Assembly (NCBI GenBank): GCA_965153355.1
Contig: OZ231126.1
Span: 104,098,001 to 104,162,000, forward strand
Source of the DNA: Flaccisagitta enflata
Lineage: Eukaryota; Chaetognatha; Sagittoidea; Aphragmophora
Direction: 5' to 3'
Length of the DNA stretch: 64,000 bases
Shown piece by piece: positions 10,791-23,635 of the stretch. A program made the translations under genes and the position numbers. A model generated the notes under the pieces. That model was given only the letters and a program-made list of their open reading frames with translations, ran no database searches and was not told the DNA's origin. Position 1 is the first letter of the stretch. Every line of letters begins with the position of its first letter.

Positions 10791-11041
10791 GTTGAATATC
10801 TTTCAAATGGTCTATGGCTTTAAGAAAATGGAGCAAAGAAAAGTGAAAAGTCTTTTTTTTTTCAAATTTGTATGGTATGGGCATCACTTTGAAAAGCATG
10901 AGGTTGTGAGAGGCTAAGTGATGGTTATTGTGATATGATGCTGAGTGATGGTTACTGTGTTAGTGATGTTAGTCTGCAAACAAGTCACAAGAAAGAAGGG
11001 GCCATTTGAAATCGAAATATCCATAGGAAATTAAATGCGGA

Positions 11042-11043
<2 letters not shown>

Positions 11044-11116
<73 letters not shown>
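11044..11116. repeat. (GA)n microsatellite
   Basis: About 36 GA units. Confidence 0.98.
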
Positions 11117-11118
<2 letters not shown>

Positions 11119-11119
11119 T

Positions 11120-11700
11120 ATTCTTGTTCAGAGTCACCCAGAGGTTTGAAGACGACCAAATGAGCCATAAGTAAGTGAAATTCGCCGTCACTAAGAAGGC
11201 CCCAGAGTATGAGCGAAGTGTAAGAGAGAAAGACAGAGAGAAATAGTCAAACAGAGATCGGAACAGACATTCTGAAGCAAAGAGAGACAGTCAATCGGAA
11301 AGACACGATGAATAGCTGGAAAATACAAAAGAGCGGTTGATATGTTGATAACTTGATGATACAAAAGTGAGACAGATTCATGGACAAAGAGCCACAACTG
11401 GTCTGGTTGGTTGAGTGACAGAAACATAATGTCACACAGACGAATAGAAAGAAAAACAAACACAACGAGAGACAAAATGTCAAGTGATACAGTAAGACAG
11501 AAAATGAAGATGACATGAGAAAGGAAGTGGAGGAAAATCGGCGGACTGAAACCCTTTTGAATAGAAACTTAAAGGAAAGGGGATTGAAAATCTTCTCTGA
11601 TCATTTGTCTCCGAAGTGAGCCAAGTCAGCAGAACAGCGTTAAATGGAAATCTTACTCCCTTAGCGAGGAAATGAGAGAGAATGGCACAGAATGAAACAG
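11120..11700. other. Non-coding stretch
   Basis: Purine-leaning sequence with many AGACAGA-like words. I see no gene in it. Confidence 0.5.
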
Positions 11701-11705
11701 AGTGA

Positions 11706-11706
11706 A

Positions 11707-11783
<77 letters not shown>
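11706..11783. repeat. (GA)n microsatellite
   Basis: About 39 GA units. Confidence 0.98.
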
Positions 11784-11785
<2 letters not shown>

Positions 11786-11919
11786 GAAATTGAGAAACGA
11801 GGAATATGTAAGATGTTGGAAGAAAGAAAGAGACAGACATCTTGTTCCCATATGGGAGGACTTGGGATCTTTCAAATGCTCGGCACATGCTTGAGAAAGT
11901 GACTACGTGGGAACCAGAA

Positions 11920-12029
<110 letters not shown>

Positions 12030-12480
12030 AAAAAAACAAGTACGAAGTATAAAGAAGAACGTTTTAAGATAAGATTTGAGCATATACTAGGCATTTCTAC
12101 AACGCCAAGTTAAGCATTGCATAAGGATGTACATCTACTTTTATATCCACAAAAAGCTCAAAGCAGACCCTCTATCGTTATGGGTAACTAGGAGACGTCC
12201 AATTCTAAAGTAGGGCGATTAACTTCAATTTAGTTCCAGAGCAATGATGTTATTGAGTACATATCGTAATTTAGAATCTAAGTTATAAGCCTTAAAGTTA
12301 GAATCTAAATAACAAGCTTTAAAGTTCTCACATTACTTAGATCTTCTATTTTTCTGTTTTTTTTTAAATACTCTTTGCCAATTTTCTATGTTCTCCAAAG
12401 CCTCTTTCTTTCTCTCTTCCTATCTTTCTTTCTCTCTCATTATAGTTAGAAAGTTTTATCTATTTCTAGCAAAGCAAGTT
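12030..12480. other. AT-rich non-coding stretch
   Basis: Contains two imperfect copies of TAGAATCTAA..TAAGCCTTAAAGTT (about 12270-12325), related to words at 14290-14350. No gene. Confidence 0.5.
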
Positions 12481-12560
12481 TTTAGATGCGTCCTCGCATC
12501 TCTATAAGAGGGTCTGTCCAGCCGTATGTCCATCCGTTCGTCCGTCCGTTACCCCTTTTC
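12481..12560 (+). mobile_element. Family S fragment with GATGCG hairpin
   Basis: TTTTTA, hairpin GATGCG-TCCT-CGCATC (12485-12500), TCTATAAGAGG, then GTCCATCCGTTCGTCC. A second hairpin of the same type, GATGCG-TTCT-CGCATC, stands at 12616-12631 without the following body. Confidence 0.65.
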
Positions 12561-12631
12561 CAAAAATCCCATGAACCATCTCAAATCAATCACCAACCAC
12601 CCCCAATCATTTTTAGATGCGTTCTCGCATC

Positions 12632-13600
12632 CCTTGAGTTGCGACATTTTGGTCATTGTGTGGATCTTGCCCCCATCCCTCCCACCTCCAGAACTCAATT
12701 CTTTTCAAATCGATCCTTTTGCATTTCCCTCATAAACTCCATTAAAGTTTTGTTACTGCGCCTTATATGTAATCACACATACTTTACAAAAAAGGTTTTC
12801 CATCCTTTGATGCTCTACTTTTACCTCTTAGTATATTTGAAATTATGTCAATAAAAAGTTTTTGAAAGCGAAATAAAAAAGCTCTAAGATCAGCACTGCA
12901 ATATGCAAAACTCATCAAAGCAGTGATGTCATCACTTTATCAATATGATCTGTTGATATAGCTTACTGCCACAATATCTCATTGTATATTTCAAAGATTT
13001 ATATATTAATCCAGTCCCATCCCAAAATTTCCTCCACTCAGAGCACAGCTAGGACGCATCGTTGCCCTATTGGGCTTGTTTTTGTCTTATGGATTTGATT
13101 GATGTTAAAACAATATGCAAGAAACAAGGGAATTATTGCTATAACACAACTCAACACTAAGAACTATCACTTCCTGTAGAGATTAACTTAGTCTTATATC
13201 TCATTAACATCATGGCAAAAATTAACACAAAAATTGTTTTGAAATGATTATTTTATATGTGATTTGCATAAACATAAAGAAAATTCTATAATTTTTTTGT
13301 AAGAATCTAATATACTGTATTAAAAAAAAATTTGTACTATGAAAAATTTTGTATATTCTAATAATTGGTAGGCTTTGTGAAATTACAATTGATGCAAGCA
13401 AACAAATTATAACAAGCATATTTACTACATCAGAAATGTCCATTACCTTTATTGGTTTTGAATAAAGTGTAAATAGAAAAAATGATATATATCAATGATG
13501 GAATATTAAAGTTAATTTTATTTACTCCAACTTGGAACTGTAGGCATGAATAAATGGTACCTGTGACAGTTTTGAATGACAAATGACATATGAAAAATGA
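12632..13600. other. AT-rich non-coding stretch
   Basis: Nearly 1 kb of AT-rich sequence with no gene, repeat array or motif that I recognise. Confidence 0.5.
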
Positions 13601-13651
13601 CAAATAACAATCAAAGAAAAAAAACAAATACAGAGAGGGAGAGACAGAGTG

Positions 13652-14060
<409 letters not shown>

Positions 14061-14135
14061 ATAAAGAATGAAAGAAAATATAAAAAAAAAGAACTAACAA
14101 AAAGACAAAAAAAGATAGTAAAAAAAACACAGAGT

Positions 14136-14136
<1 letters not shown>

Positions 14137-14225
<89 letters not shown>
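14137..14225. repeat. (GA)n microsatellite
   Basis: About 44 GA units. Confidence 0.98.
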
Positions 14226-14230
<5 letters not shown>

Positions 14231-14486
14231 TGAAATCAAGATAGAAAGATAGAAAATCTGAATAATAAGAATATAAATTGTCACATTACTTAGATTCTGA
14301 ATTACAAGCAAAAGGCCAATTCTAAGTAACTCGCCTTAGAAAAATCTAAATAACGCTCTGTTCCCGTTGTTATTAATCGATTTCTTCAGGACATGAATAT
14401 CCCAGAGATCAAATTTAGGATAGAGGGAGACACATGTCCATCAAAAAGGAGACAACGCCTTCCTCTACAATATCCTGAACATAGAA

Positions 14487-14488
<2 letters not shown>

Positions 14489-14563
<75 letters not shown>

Positions 14564-14596
14564 GAAAGAGAGAGAGAGAGACAGACAGAATAAGAG
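14489..14596. repeat. (GA)n microsatellite
   Basis: About 36 perfect GA units, then an interrupted tail with ACAG steps. Confidence 0.97.
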
Positions 14597-14960
14597 ACAG
14601 AGACAAAGGCTGAAACAGGGGGGACACCTGATTAAAGAACGGAAAACTGAATCTCTGCCACCAGTGCCGGTGTCATCCCGATGTATCATCTCAGCACACA
14701 GTCATCATTATCGTCCTTTTCGTTGTCATCGTCGTCGATATCGTCGTCATTGTAGTCGTTATTGTTGTCGCCGGCGTCGTCATCGTCGTCGTCGTCGACG
14801 ACGACGTTGCCCAATTTGATGATGCTCAATTCTGATCATGAAAGCATGAAAAAGGTTTCCCCGCCTAAAATTCTGAAAAAGCGGCTTATTTTTCGGGAAA
14901 GATTTTTTTCTTTCCTTGTGTCGAAAATGACAAACAATTATCTACAATCTAGATAATTTC
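14597..14960. other. Non-coding stretch with (GTC)n-like core
   Basis: Contains degenerate (GTC/ATC)n from about 14710 to 14805 ending in GTCGTCGTCGACGACGACG, a short inverted repeat. No gene is recognised. Confidence 0.5.
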
Positions 14961-15300
<340 letters not shown>

Positions 15301-15600
15301 GTTACTCATTCTCATTTTTGCGTCTCGTAGCCATATCTTCACACTATCCTACCGTCTCTAAGCCCCCCCCCCCCACCCCACCATTTTACCCAACCCATTC
15401 ACCTCAACCCGCGTTTCCGTATCTTTCCTCGTCATTTATTTCTTTTCTTTTCTCTTTTCTTCCCTTCTCAGAAAATCATTTATTACACTCTCTGAAAGTC
15501 AGTTCTGTCGCACATTTATATACCTACCATTCAAATTCTATCATCGATTCACTGACCCTTGTCACACTGGTGTCACACAAAACGCATCGCAATTCCGCGA
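15301..15600. other. Non-coding stretch
   Basis: Pyrimidine-rich, with a C run at 15363-15374. No gene is seen. Confidence 0.5.
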
Positions 15601-15605
15601 AGAAA

Positions 15606-15745
15606 TGAGAGATGAGAAGAAGAAGAAGAAGAAAAAGAAAAAGAAAAGGAAAAGGAAAAGGAAAAGGAAAAGGAAAAGGAAAAGGAAAAAGAAAAAGAAA
15701 AAGAAAACAAAAACGAAAACTAAAAAGAAAATGAAAAAGAAAAAG
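15606..15745. repeat. (GAA)n passing into (AAAAGG)n and (AAAAAG)n
   Basis: Hexanucleotide-phased purine tract that ends just before a family M outer arm (GATGGTCAGCGGTACCC). Confidence 0.95.
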
Positions 15746-15823
15746 AATAGTCGCAAAAGCGTTAGATGGTCAGCGGTACCCATTGCCCCTATGTGAGTGT
15801 ATGTGGGTGTAAGGTGGTTAGAG

Positions 15824-16682
15824 GGGCAGCGGCCCCGAAGGGGCCGATGACCTATGCTGTTGTTATTTGGGCCTCAAGGATGGAATTAGGACCTGGAGGC
15901 TGGGATTTGAGCGCAGAGGCGGGGATTTGAGCCTCGTGGCTGAAATTTGAGCCTCCAGACCGGGATTTGAGCCTCGAGATTGGGATTTGGGCCTTGAGGC
16001 TGGGAATTGGGCCTTGAGGCTGGGATTTTGGCCTTGAGGCTGGGATTTGGGCCTTGAGGCTGGGATTTGGGCCTCGATGTTGGGATTAAATCCCGAGGCT
16101 GAGATTGGGCAACGAGGCTGAGATTTGGCCTTGAGGCTTGGATTTGGGCTCGAGGTTGGGAAATTTCAGGCCAGACGGGGCCTCAAGGCTGGATTTGGAC
16201 CCGAGGCTTGGATTTGGGTCGAGGCTAGGATTTAGGCCTGGCACGGGGATTTGGGTCTCGAGCCTGTAAGGCTGATGTCCTGTAGGACACAGGGGTGAAC
16301 CATTACGTACGTCTGTCCTGACAAAGCTGATTAAGGGCCTTGAAGAGCTAATTTTAGGCCTCAAACAACTGATTTTTGGCCTGAGTGGGCTGATTTTGAG
16401 AGAGGGCTAATTTGGGGCCTGAGAGGGGCCTGGGGGCTAATTGGGCCTCAGAGGACTGATTTTTGCCCGAGGGCTGATTTTGGGCTTGAGAGGGCTGATT
16501 TGGGGCCCGAGAGGGCCCAGGGGGAGCTAATTTTGGGCCTCAGAGGACTGATTTTTGCCTGAGTGGCTGATTTTGGGCTTGAGAGGTTGGCCCTGGGGCC
16601 CAGGCCTTGGGGGACGGACGGACGTACAGACGCACAATGGTTCACCCCTAGAACCACAGACATCGGTCCTTTGGGGCTGCCC
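15824..16682. mobile_element. Family M composite, copies 2a/2b
   Basis: A left arm starts GGGCAGCGGCCCCGAAGGGG at 15824 and is followed by a 20 bp minisatellite (GAGCCTTGAGGCTGGGATTT, 15860-16260). A second left-arm piece of subfamily A (GATGTCCTGTAGGACACAGG, 16273-16292) follows, then a 21 bp-type minisatellite, GGACGGACG and a decayed right arm ending GGGGCTGCCC at 16682. I read this as two elements recombined head to tail. Confidence 0.6.
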
Positions 16683-16685
16683 AAA

Positions 16686-16754
16686 AGAGAGAGAGAGAGA
16701 GAGAGAGCAAAGAGAGAGAGCAAAGAGAGAGAGAGAGGGAGAGAGGGAGAGAGA

Positions 16755-16840
<86 letters not shown>

Positions 16841-16857
16841 AGAAAGAGAGAGAGAAA
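16686..16857. repeat. (GA)n at the right end of a family M element
   Basis: Starts directly after GCTGCCCAAAA. Confidence 0.97.
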
Positions 16858-16960
16858 AGAGAGTGAAGAGATAGAGAAACAGGTCACCCAAGGGCAATAT
16901 GTGGTCAGCGATACCCATTGCCCTGCTTTGAGTGATTGTGAAGTGGAGTGAGGGGAAGCA

Positions 16961-17597
16961 GGGCAGCGGCCCCGAAGGGGACGAAGTCCTGTAGAACACA
17001 GGGGGACTTTCGTTCGTCCTACCTGAAGAAGTTGATGAGATGCTATAGAGGGCTGACTGAAGGCATTCAAGAGCCTAAACTGAGGTTTAAGAAGGCTGAT
17101 TTAAGGCCTGAAAATGCCAATTGGAAGCTTGAGAGAGCTGACTTAAAGCTTGAGAGAGCTGGATTAAGGCTTGAAAGGCCAGAGTGACTGATTTGAAGCC
17201 TGAGAGCAACTGAGGCTTAGATGGTTGATTGAGGCCTGAGAGGCTACTTTGAGGAATGAGAGGTTAGTTTGAGCCCAAGAGGCTATATTTGGAGCCTGAG
17301 AGGTCAGATTTGAGGCCTAAGAGGCTGGATTTGAGGCCGGAGAGGCAGATTTGAGGCCTAAGAGGTTGATTTGAGCCTAAGAGGTGGATTTGAGGCCTGA
17401 GAGGCCAGATTTGAGGCCTGAGAGGTTGGATCTGAGGCCTGAGAGGTTGGATTGAGGCCTGAGAGGCCAGGATTGAGACCTGAGGGGTCTGTGAGAGGGG
17501 ACACAACGAACTATCGGATCAACGAACGAATCCAAACGAACGTGAACCAAAGTCCCTGTGTCTTACAGGGACATTGTCCCCTTCGGGGCCGCTGCCC
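16961..17597. mobile_element. Family M element, copy 3
   Basis: Left arm GGGCAGCGGCCCCGAAGGGG at 16961 with GACGAAGTCCTGTAGAACAC (subfamily B) and CTTTCGTTCGTCC; right arm ends GGGGCCGCTGCCC at 17597. Minisatellite at about 17050-17480. The outer arm (GGTCACCCAAGGGCAATATG..CAGCGATACCC) lies at 16882-16960. Confidence 0.75.
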
Positions 17598-17603
17598 AAA
17601 GAG

Positions 17604-17608
17604 AGTGA

Positions 17609-17704
<96 letters not shown>
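17604..17704. repeat. (GA)n after copy 3
   Basis: Begins a few bases after the terminal CTGCCCAAA of copy 3. Confidence 0.97.
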
Positions 17705-17707
<3 letters not shown>

Positions 17708-17785
17708 CGCGCCCAAGCGCAATATGTGGTCAGAGATAGACCATTCCCTACTTTGAGTGATTGTGAATTGGAGTGAGGGGAAGCA

Positions 17786-18444
17786 GGGCAGCGGCCCCGA
17801 AGGGGACGAAGTCCTGTAGAACACAGGGGGACTTTCGTTCGTCCTGCCTGCAGAAGTGGATGAGATGCGATAGAGGGCTGACTGAAGGCCTTCTAGAGCC
17901 TAAACTGAGGTCTAAGAAGGCTGCTGCCAATTGGAAGATGGGAGGGCTGACTTGAGGCTTAAGAGAGCTGGATTAAGGCTTGAAAGGTCAGAGGACTGAT
18001 TTGAAGCCTGAGAGCAATAAATTGAGGCTTGGATAGCTGATTTTGAAGGGTCACAGGACTGATTTTAAGCCTGAGAGCAGTAAATTGAGGCTTAGATAGC
18101 TCAGAGGCCAGGCTTGAGGCCTGAGGATTTGAATCTGAGGCCTAAGAAGCTTAATTTGAGGACTGAGAGGCCAGGTTTAAGGCCTGAGAGGCCTGAGGCT
18201 CATGAGGGTTAGCTGAGGCCCGAGAGGCTTGATTTGAGGCCCGAGAGGCCGGATTTGGAGGCCCGAGAGGGGTTAGATTTGAGGTCTGAAAGGTCAGATT
18301 TGGGGTCTGAGAGGCCCGATTTGAGGTCTTAGAGGCCAGATTTGAGGCCGGAGGAGCCTGATGGGGGAGAACGGACGGACGGACGGACCACGGACGGATG
18401 AAATGAAGTCCCCTGTGTTCACAGACTGCCCGTTGGGGCTGCCC
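17786..18444. mobile_element. Family M element, copy 4
   Basis: Left arm at 17786 with outer arm from about 17706; degenerate minisatellite; GGACGGACGG at 18370; shortened right arm (CCCCTGTGTTCACAGACTGC, then GGGGCTGCCC). It is followed at once by the outer arm of copy 5 with no microsatellite between. Confidence 0.7.
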
Positions 18445-18528
18445 AAAACAGGTCACCCAAGGGCAATATGTGGTCAGCGATACCTGCCCTGTTTTCTATG
18501 GCATGGTTGTAAATCGGAATGAGAGGCA

Positions 18529-19108
18529 GGGCAGTGGCCCCGAAGAGGACAAAGTCCTGTAGAACACAGGGGACTTTCATTTGTTTGTCCATTTGTCTTT
18601 CCGTCTTTCCGCCCCCCCCGGCCCTCCCAGGCCTAAAATCTGCCCTTTCAGGCCTAAAATCTGTCCCCTCAGGCCTGAAATCTGCCCTCTCAGGCCTTGA
18701 ATCTGAGAAGGCAGATTTCAGGCCTGAGAGGGCAGATTTAAAGCCTGACAGGCAGGTTTCAGGCCTGAAAGGGTAAATTCCTGGCCTGAGAGGGTAGATT
18801 CTAGGCCTGAGAGGGCAGATTTCAGGCCTTAGAGGGCAGGTTTCAGGTCTGAGAGGGCAAATTTCAGGCCTGAGAGGGCAGATTCAAGGCCTGAGAGGGC
18901 AGATTTCAGGCCTGAGAGGGTAGATTTTAGGCCTGAGAGGGCAGATTCATGGCCTGAGAGGGAAGATTTCAGGCCTGAGAGGGCAGATTTTAGGCCTGAG
19001 AGGGCAGATTTCAGGCCTGAGAGGGCCTGGGGGGGAACGAACGAACGAACGGACGGACGGATGGACAAACGAACGAAAGTCCCCTGTGTTCTGCAGACTT
19101 CGCTTCCC
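18529..19108. mobile_element. Family M element, copy 5
   Basis: Left arm GGGCAGTGGCCCCGAAG at 18529, (GTCC/GTCT)n, then a regular 21 bp minisatellite GGCCTGAGAGGGCAGATTTC (about 18630-19030), then AACGAACGAACGGACGG and a right arm shortened to CTGCAGACTTCGCTTCCC (19108). Confidence 0.75.
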
Positions 19109-19111
<3 letters not shown>

Positions 19112-19160
<49 letters not shown>

Positions 19161-19188
19161 AGAGAGAGAGAGAGAGAGAGAGAGATCA

Positions 19189-19220
<32 letters not shown>

Positions 19221-19316
19221 TCAGAGAGAGAGAGAGTCAGAGAGAGAGAGATCAGAGAGAGAGTCAGAGAGAGAGAGAGATCAGAGAGAGAGAGAGATCA
19301 GAGAGAGAGAGAGACC
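19112..19316. repeat. (GA)n with ATCAGAG interruptions, after copy 5
   Basis: Begins directly after TTCCCAAAAAA. Confidence 0.95.
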
Positions 19317-19379
19317 AAGTGACAGAAAAACAGAAAAAAAGTCGCAAAAGTTGGTTGTCATTAAAGTTGAGGGACTGAG

Positions 19380-19948
19380 CAGGTCAAGGCTGGGATTTGA
19401 GCCTCTAGGCTGAAATTTGAGCCTCGAGACTGGGATTTGAGCCTTGAGGCTGGGAACTGAGCCTCAAGGCTTAGATTTGAGCCTGAAGGCTTGGATTTGA
19501 GCCTGACGGCTTGGATTTGAGCCTGAAAGCTGGGATTTGAGCCTCGAGGCTGGGATTTGAGCCTTGAGGCTGAGATTTTAGACTCAAGGCTGGGATTTGA
19601 GCCTTGAGTCTTGGATTTGAGCCTTGAGCTGGGGATTTGAGCCTCAAGGCTGGGATTTAGGCCTTGAACCTGGGATTTCAGCCTTGAGGTCAGGATCTTT
19701 GCTTGGATTTGAGCCTCGAGGCTGGGGGGTGATGCAGATTGCTAGATTTGAGGCCTGATAGGATGGATTTGAGGCCTGATAGGCTGGATTTTAAGCCTGA
19801 GAGGCTGGATTTGAGGCCTGAGAGGCCATATTTGAGGCCTGAGGGGCCTGATGAGGGGGGGGGATGAACAAACACACGAACGGATGGACAAATGAACAGA
19901 AGTCCCCTTGTGTCCTACAGGACTTCGTTCCCTTTGGGGCCGCTGCCC
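19380..19948. mobile_element. Family M element, copy 6 (no left arm)
   Basis: A 20 bp-type minisatellite (GAGCCTTGAGGCTGGGATTT, 19380-19690) and a 21 bp-type block (19745-19850) lead into a (GAAC)n-like part and an intact right arm ending GGGGCCGCTGCCC at 19948. No left arm was found. Confidence 0.65.
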
Positions 19949-19949
19949 A

Positions 19950-20110
19950 AAAAATTCTGACTAACAATGCAATAAAAATGCAGAATAAGGCCATTTTAGC
20001 CCATTTTTGGCCTGTTACAGTCCCGGAATCAGTGTCTAATGCTCTCAATGAGTATTTTCGTCCTAATTCTGACTGGATTGAGTGAGATTTACAAAAAAAA
20101 TTCTAAAGAG
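19950..20110. repeat. GGCC-rich satellite unit, dispersed copy
   Basis: One unit of the roughly 160 bp repeat described at 20771: TTTTAGCCCATTTTTGGCCTG, CTCTCAATGAGTAT and CCTAATTCTGACTGGATTGA are shared. Confidence 0.7.
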
Positions 20111-20210
20111 CTTTGATATTTTAGATGAAACAGGTCGCCCAGGGGCAATATGTGGTCAGCGATATCCGTTGCCCTGCTTTGAGTGATTGTGAATTGGAGT
20201 GAGGGGAAGC

Positions 20211-20770
20211 AGAAAAGCGGCCCCTAAGGGGACGAAGTCCTGTAGAACACAGGGGGACTTTTGTTCGTCCTATTTGAAGAAGTGGATGAGATGCTATAGA
20301 GGGCTGACTGAAGGCATTTAAGAGCCTAAACTGAGGTCAAAGAAGGCCTGAAAATGCCAATTGGAAGCTTGAGAGGGCTGACTTGAGGCTTGAGAGAGCT
20401 GGATTAGGGCCTGAGAGGCCAGAGGACTGATTTGAAACCTGGGAGCAATAAATTGAGGTTTAGATGGCTAATTTGAGGCCTGAGAGGCCTAATTATAGGC
20501 ATGAGAGGCCAGGTCTGAGGCCTGAGAATTTGGATTTGAGGCCTGATAAGCCAGATTTGAGGCCTGAGAGGCCAGATTTGAGGCCTGAGAGGCCAGATTT
20601 GAGGCCTTGGAGGCTGGATTTGAGACCTGAGAGGCTGGATTTGAGGCCTGAGAGGCCAGATTTGAGGCCTTAAGGGTCTGATGAAGGGGGGGGACTGACG
20701 GACGAACGAACGGACAAATGAAAGTCCCCCTGTGTTCCACAGGACTTCGTCTCCTTCGGGGCCGCTGCCC
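20211..20770. mobile_element. Family M element, copy 7
   Basis: Left arm with a point-changed start (AGAAAAGCGGCCCCTAAGGG) at 20211 and outer arm from about 20130; 21 bp minisatellite; GACGGACGAACGAACGG; intact right arm ending GCCGCTGCCC at 20770. Confidence 0.75.
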
Positions 20771-21430
20771 AAAAGTCTATTTTGGCCATTTTAGGCTATT
20801 TTTGGCCTGTTATGGCCCTGGTATCAGTTTCCAAAGCTCTCAATGAGTATATTTGACTTAATTCTGACTGCATTAGTAAGATTGGCGAAAATTTTTAAAT
20901 GACAATGATCGATAAGATGAAAACATTAATTTTGGCCATTTTAGGCCATTTTTGGTCTGTTTTTGGCCTGTTATGGCTACATTGAGTGAGATTGGCGAAA
21001 AAATTCTGAATAACATTGATACATGAGATGAAAATGCCGATTTTGACCATCTGAGGCCTTTTTTGGCCAGTTTTTGGCCCGTTGTGGCCCCCGTATTTGT
21101 TTTCAAAGCTGTCAATGAGCATATTAGACCTAGTTCTGACTGGATTGGGTGAGATAAATGAAAAAACTCTGGATAAGAATGATTTATTTGATGAAAATGC
21201 CAATTTTGACCATTTTGGGCCATTTTTGGCCTGTTTTTGGCCTGTTATCACCCCCGTATCAGTATTGATTGCTCTTAATGAGTACATTTGTCCTAATTCT
21301 GACGTAATTTAGTGTGTTTGGCAAAAAATTTCTAAGTAACACCCATCTTTTGAGAAAAAATGTGTTTTTTGGCTTTTTTGGGCCATTTTTGGCCTGTTTT
21401 TGGCCATTTAAAGACCCATGTGGCCGCCAG
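20771..21430. repeat. Tandem array of about 160 bp GGCC-rich units
   Basis: Units share CATTTTTGGCCTGTTTTTGG, GTATCAGT, CTCTCAATGAGTAT, TAATTCTGACTGGATTG and GATGAAAATGCC. The landmark AATGAG recurs about 159 bp apart (near 21113 and 21272). Units are diverged. No coding sense. Confidence 0.75.
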
Positions 21431-21759
21431 ACTCTTGTGTATGTATGTATGTATGTATGTAATGCTCATCAGTGCAATAACAATACACCTGTACAATGAA
21501 AATTGTAAATGAGCTGTACAATTTATGATTGTACAAAAAGGCATAAAGTTCAATAAGAATTAAAAGCTACAAACTACATGCAGTAACGTATAAATACTAA
21601 GCGATGATGGATATTTACTATAATATAGTATTCCGATCATTTAGAAGAAAATTTCGAGTTCAAATGGTAAATCAAATGGGTACATACTCTCCATATGTAG
21701 AAATAAATTAAGATCATTTCAAACAATAAAACACAAGCGTAAAGACTTTTTTACTACTA

Positions 21760-23554
21760 TTATTTCTTCATTCTCCCATTTGCGTATTTTACCTCCCATA
21801 CATTTTCCACTTTGTTTATCACTTGGTTTACTTTGTTATTGTCCTCACTGTATATGTCATTAAATTCTACAAAATCACTATGGTTAGCGTCTGTCCACCT
21901 TGGGCAAGCATTGAGCCTGTGGTTTTCATTATCCGGGACGACACAATTCGGGCATATTTCGGGGATAGTTCCTTTCATGTTTTTTCCGCATTGGAGCATT
22001 CCGTTTTGCGCCAGAAATATTGTCCTTGTTCTCTGCTTTGTTCCAACTATGATTTGTCTTCTTGGCTCAGCCTTGTATTCTTCTTCTGATAGCATCTTAT
22101 GGATATGTTTAGTTTTCGTATGTACTTTGTAACTACCGTCACTATAACTTTGACAGCTTTCCATTAGTTTTTTGCCATTTTTCTTTAACACCGCTTTTGA
22201 CACACTATTTCGCCATTCAATCACGGTTTTTTGCTTGATGACAGACCAGTCGGTTTCGAGTTTGTATTCACTCAGTTTTTCATTCATATTTGTTACCCAT
22301 CCAATGTTCTTTGCGGCCATAGTATGCGTCATTTTACTTTTCCATCGTCCTTGGTCTCCTGTGAGTAGCTTATGGAGATACAGGAATTTCTTTTTGTCAA
22401 CAATTTGCGTGATGTAAAATATACCAAATGTATGGATTTTTGCTACATTTGGCGATGTCGTTGGTAGCCCAAACAAGCGTTTTATTGCTCTTATACCGAT
22501 TTGATCAAGCCGTGTCTCATCTTTTCTAGTCAACGTCCATGATTCTGCATTGTTCAATAAGCTTGGTATGATGCTACTTTCATATAGTTTAAGAATCACC
22601 TCTGTTTGTATTCCCCTCATGACATCGGATGATGCTGTTGTGTTGATCTGTCTTATGAGGGCATTCATTTTGTTTTCTCGGGCTAAGATGTTCTTGTCAT
22701 TCTTTCCATCGTTCGTTATTATATCTCCAAGATATTTATATGAATTAGTATTGGATATGTCTTTCTCTCCTAGTTGCCAATTATCCGGAACTTTCACTTT
22801 CTTGCCCACTTGCATTACTTGACATTTCTCTTGTCCCCATTCTAACTTATTAATCTCTGCAAATTCGTTTACTTTTGATAAGATTTTATGTTGATTGGTT
22901 ACTCCATTTGTACATGTCATAACATCGTCCACCCATTCTAAGCATCCAATTTTGAACCCGTCATTGATACTCACAGCTTGCTCAATCTCTCCATTTTCAA
23001 ACATTTCTCCCAGAGTATCCATTTGTTTTGCAAAAAGTTATCCTGTGAGACGAGATCCTTGTCTTCCGCCATTTTCTCTCTTGATAAGTCTTGTCGGTCC
23101 ATATCGAGTTTTCACTGTAGCAGTTAAGTCATTGCTCATGCTTCTTAATAGTCGCCATATTTTCCCACGGACTCCTGCCTGCCATGCTATATAAAGCATA
23201 TTGTCGACATCTGCACGGTCGTAGGCTTTGGCGACGTCGTAAAAAGTGATGATTAGATTGCTTTTTTCCGCAATGGCTATTTGCATAAGAGATCGGAGAA
23301 GAAATAGATGATCATAAGTTGACGCGCCAGGTCTTCCTCCAGCTTGACATTGAGTGAAATTCATTAAGATTTCCATTCTTGCATCTATGACTTCTTCAAG
23401 TATGTTTCCAATTGTGCTTGAAACGGTTATGGCACGGTGATTCGTTAAGCTTTCACGATCCCCTTTTCCCTTCCATAGGCTTGTTATGCTACCCCTATTC
23501 CATATTTCAATTGTTTTCCCCAATCGCCATACTGCTGCTATATCGTATGTATTC
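21760..23554 (-). pseudogene. LINE B ORF2, 3' half: reverse transcriptase and C-terminal zinc motif
   Basis: Reverse transcriptase blocks seen in order: IEIWNRGSITSLWKGKGDRE, NHRAITVSST, an AGGRPGAST block, FYDVAKAYDR (first catalytic Asp), GGRQGSRL, then WVDD in place of the usual YADD, and YKYLGDIIT. The C-terminus has a C-x2-C-x7-H-x4-C motif (CPNC..NHRLNAC) typical of LINE tails. One in-frame TAA at 23038-23040 lies between GGRQGSRLTG and LFAKQMDTL; the flanking frames are continuous and CAA to TAA is the simplest origin. The 5' end is the junction with LINE A. About 600 residues remain in this part. Inactive as it stands. Confidence 0.85.
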
Positions 23555-23635
23555 ACACATCAAAAATGTGTAGCGAGGTACAATGGATCATAAATAATTA
23601 GATAATTAGTACAGTTGCGATCAAGCCAAGGCGAA

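Noticed and set aside
10577-10800. Family S as a tRNA-derived SINE
   Set aside because: No convincing A-box or B-box pair and no cloverleaf could be drawn; the hairpin start is a different structure.
15860-19030. CRISPR-like appearance of regularly spaced 20-21 bp repeats
   Set aside because: Units are contiguous tandem repeats without unique spacers, and the context is eukaryotic with no cas genes.
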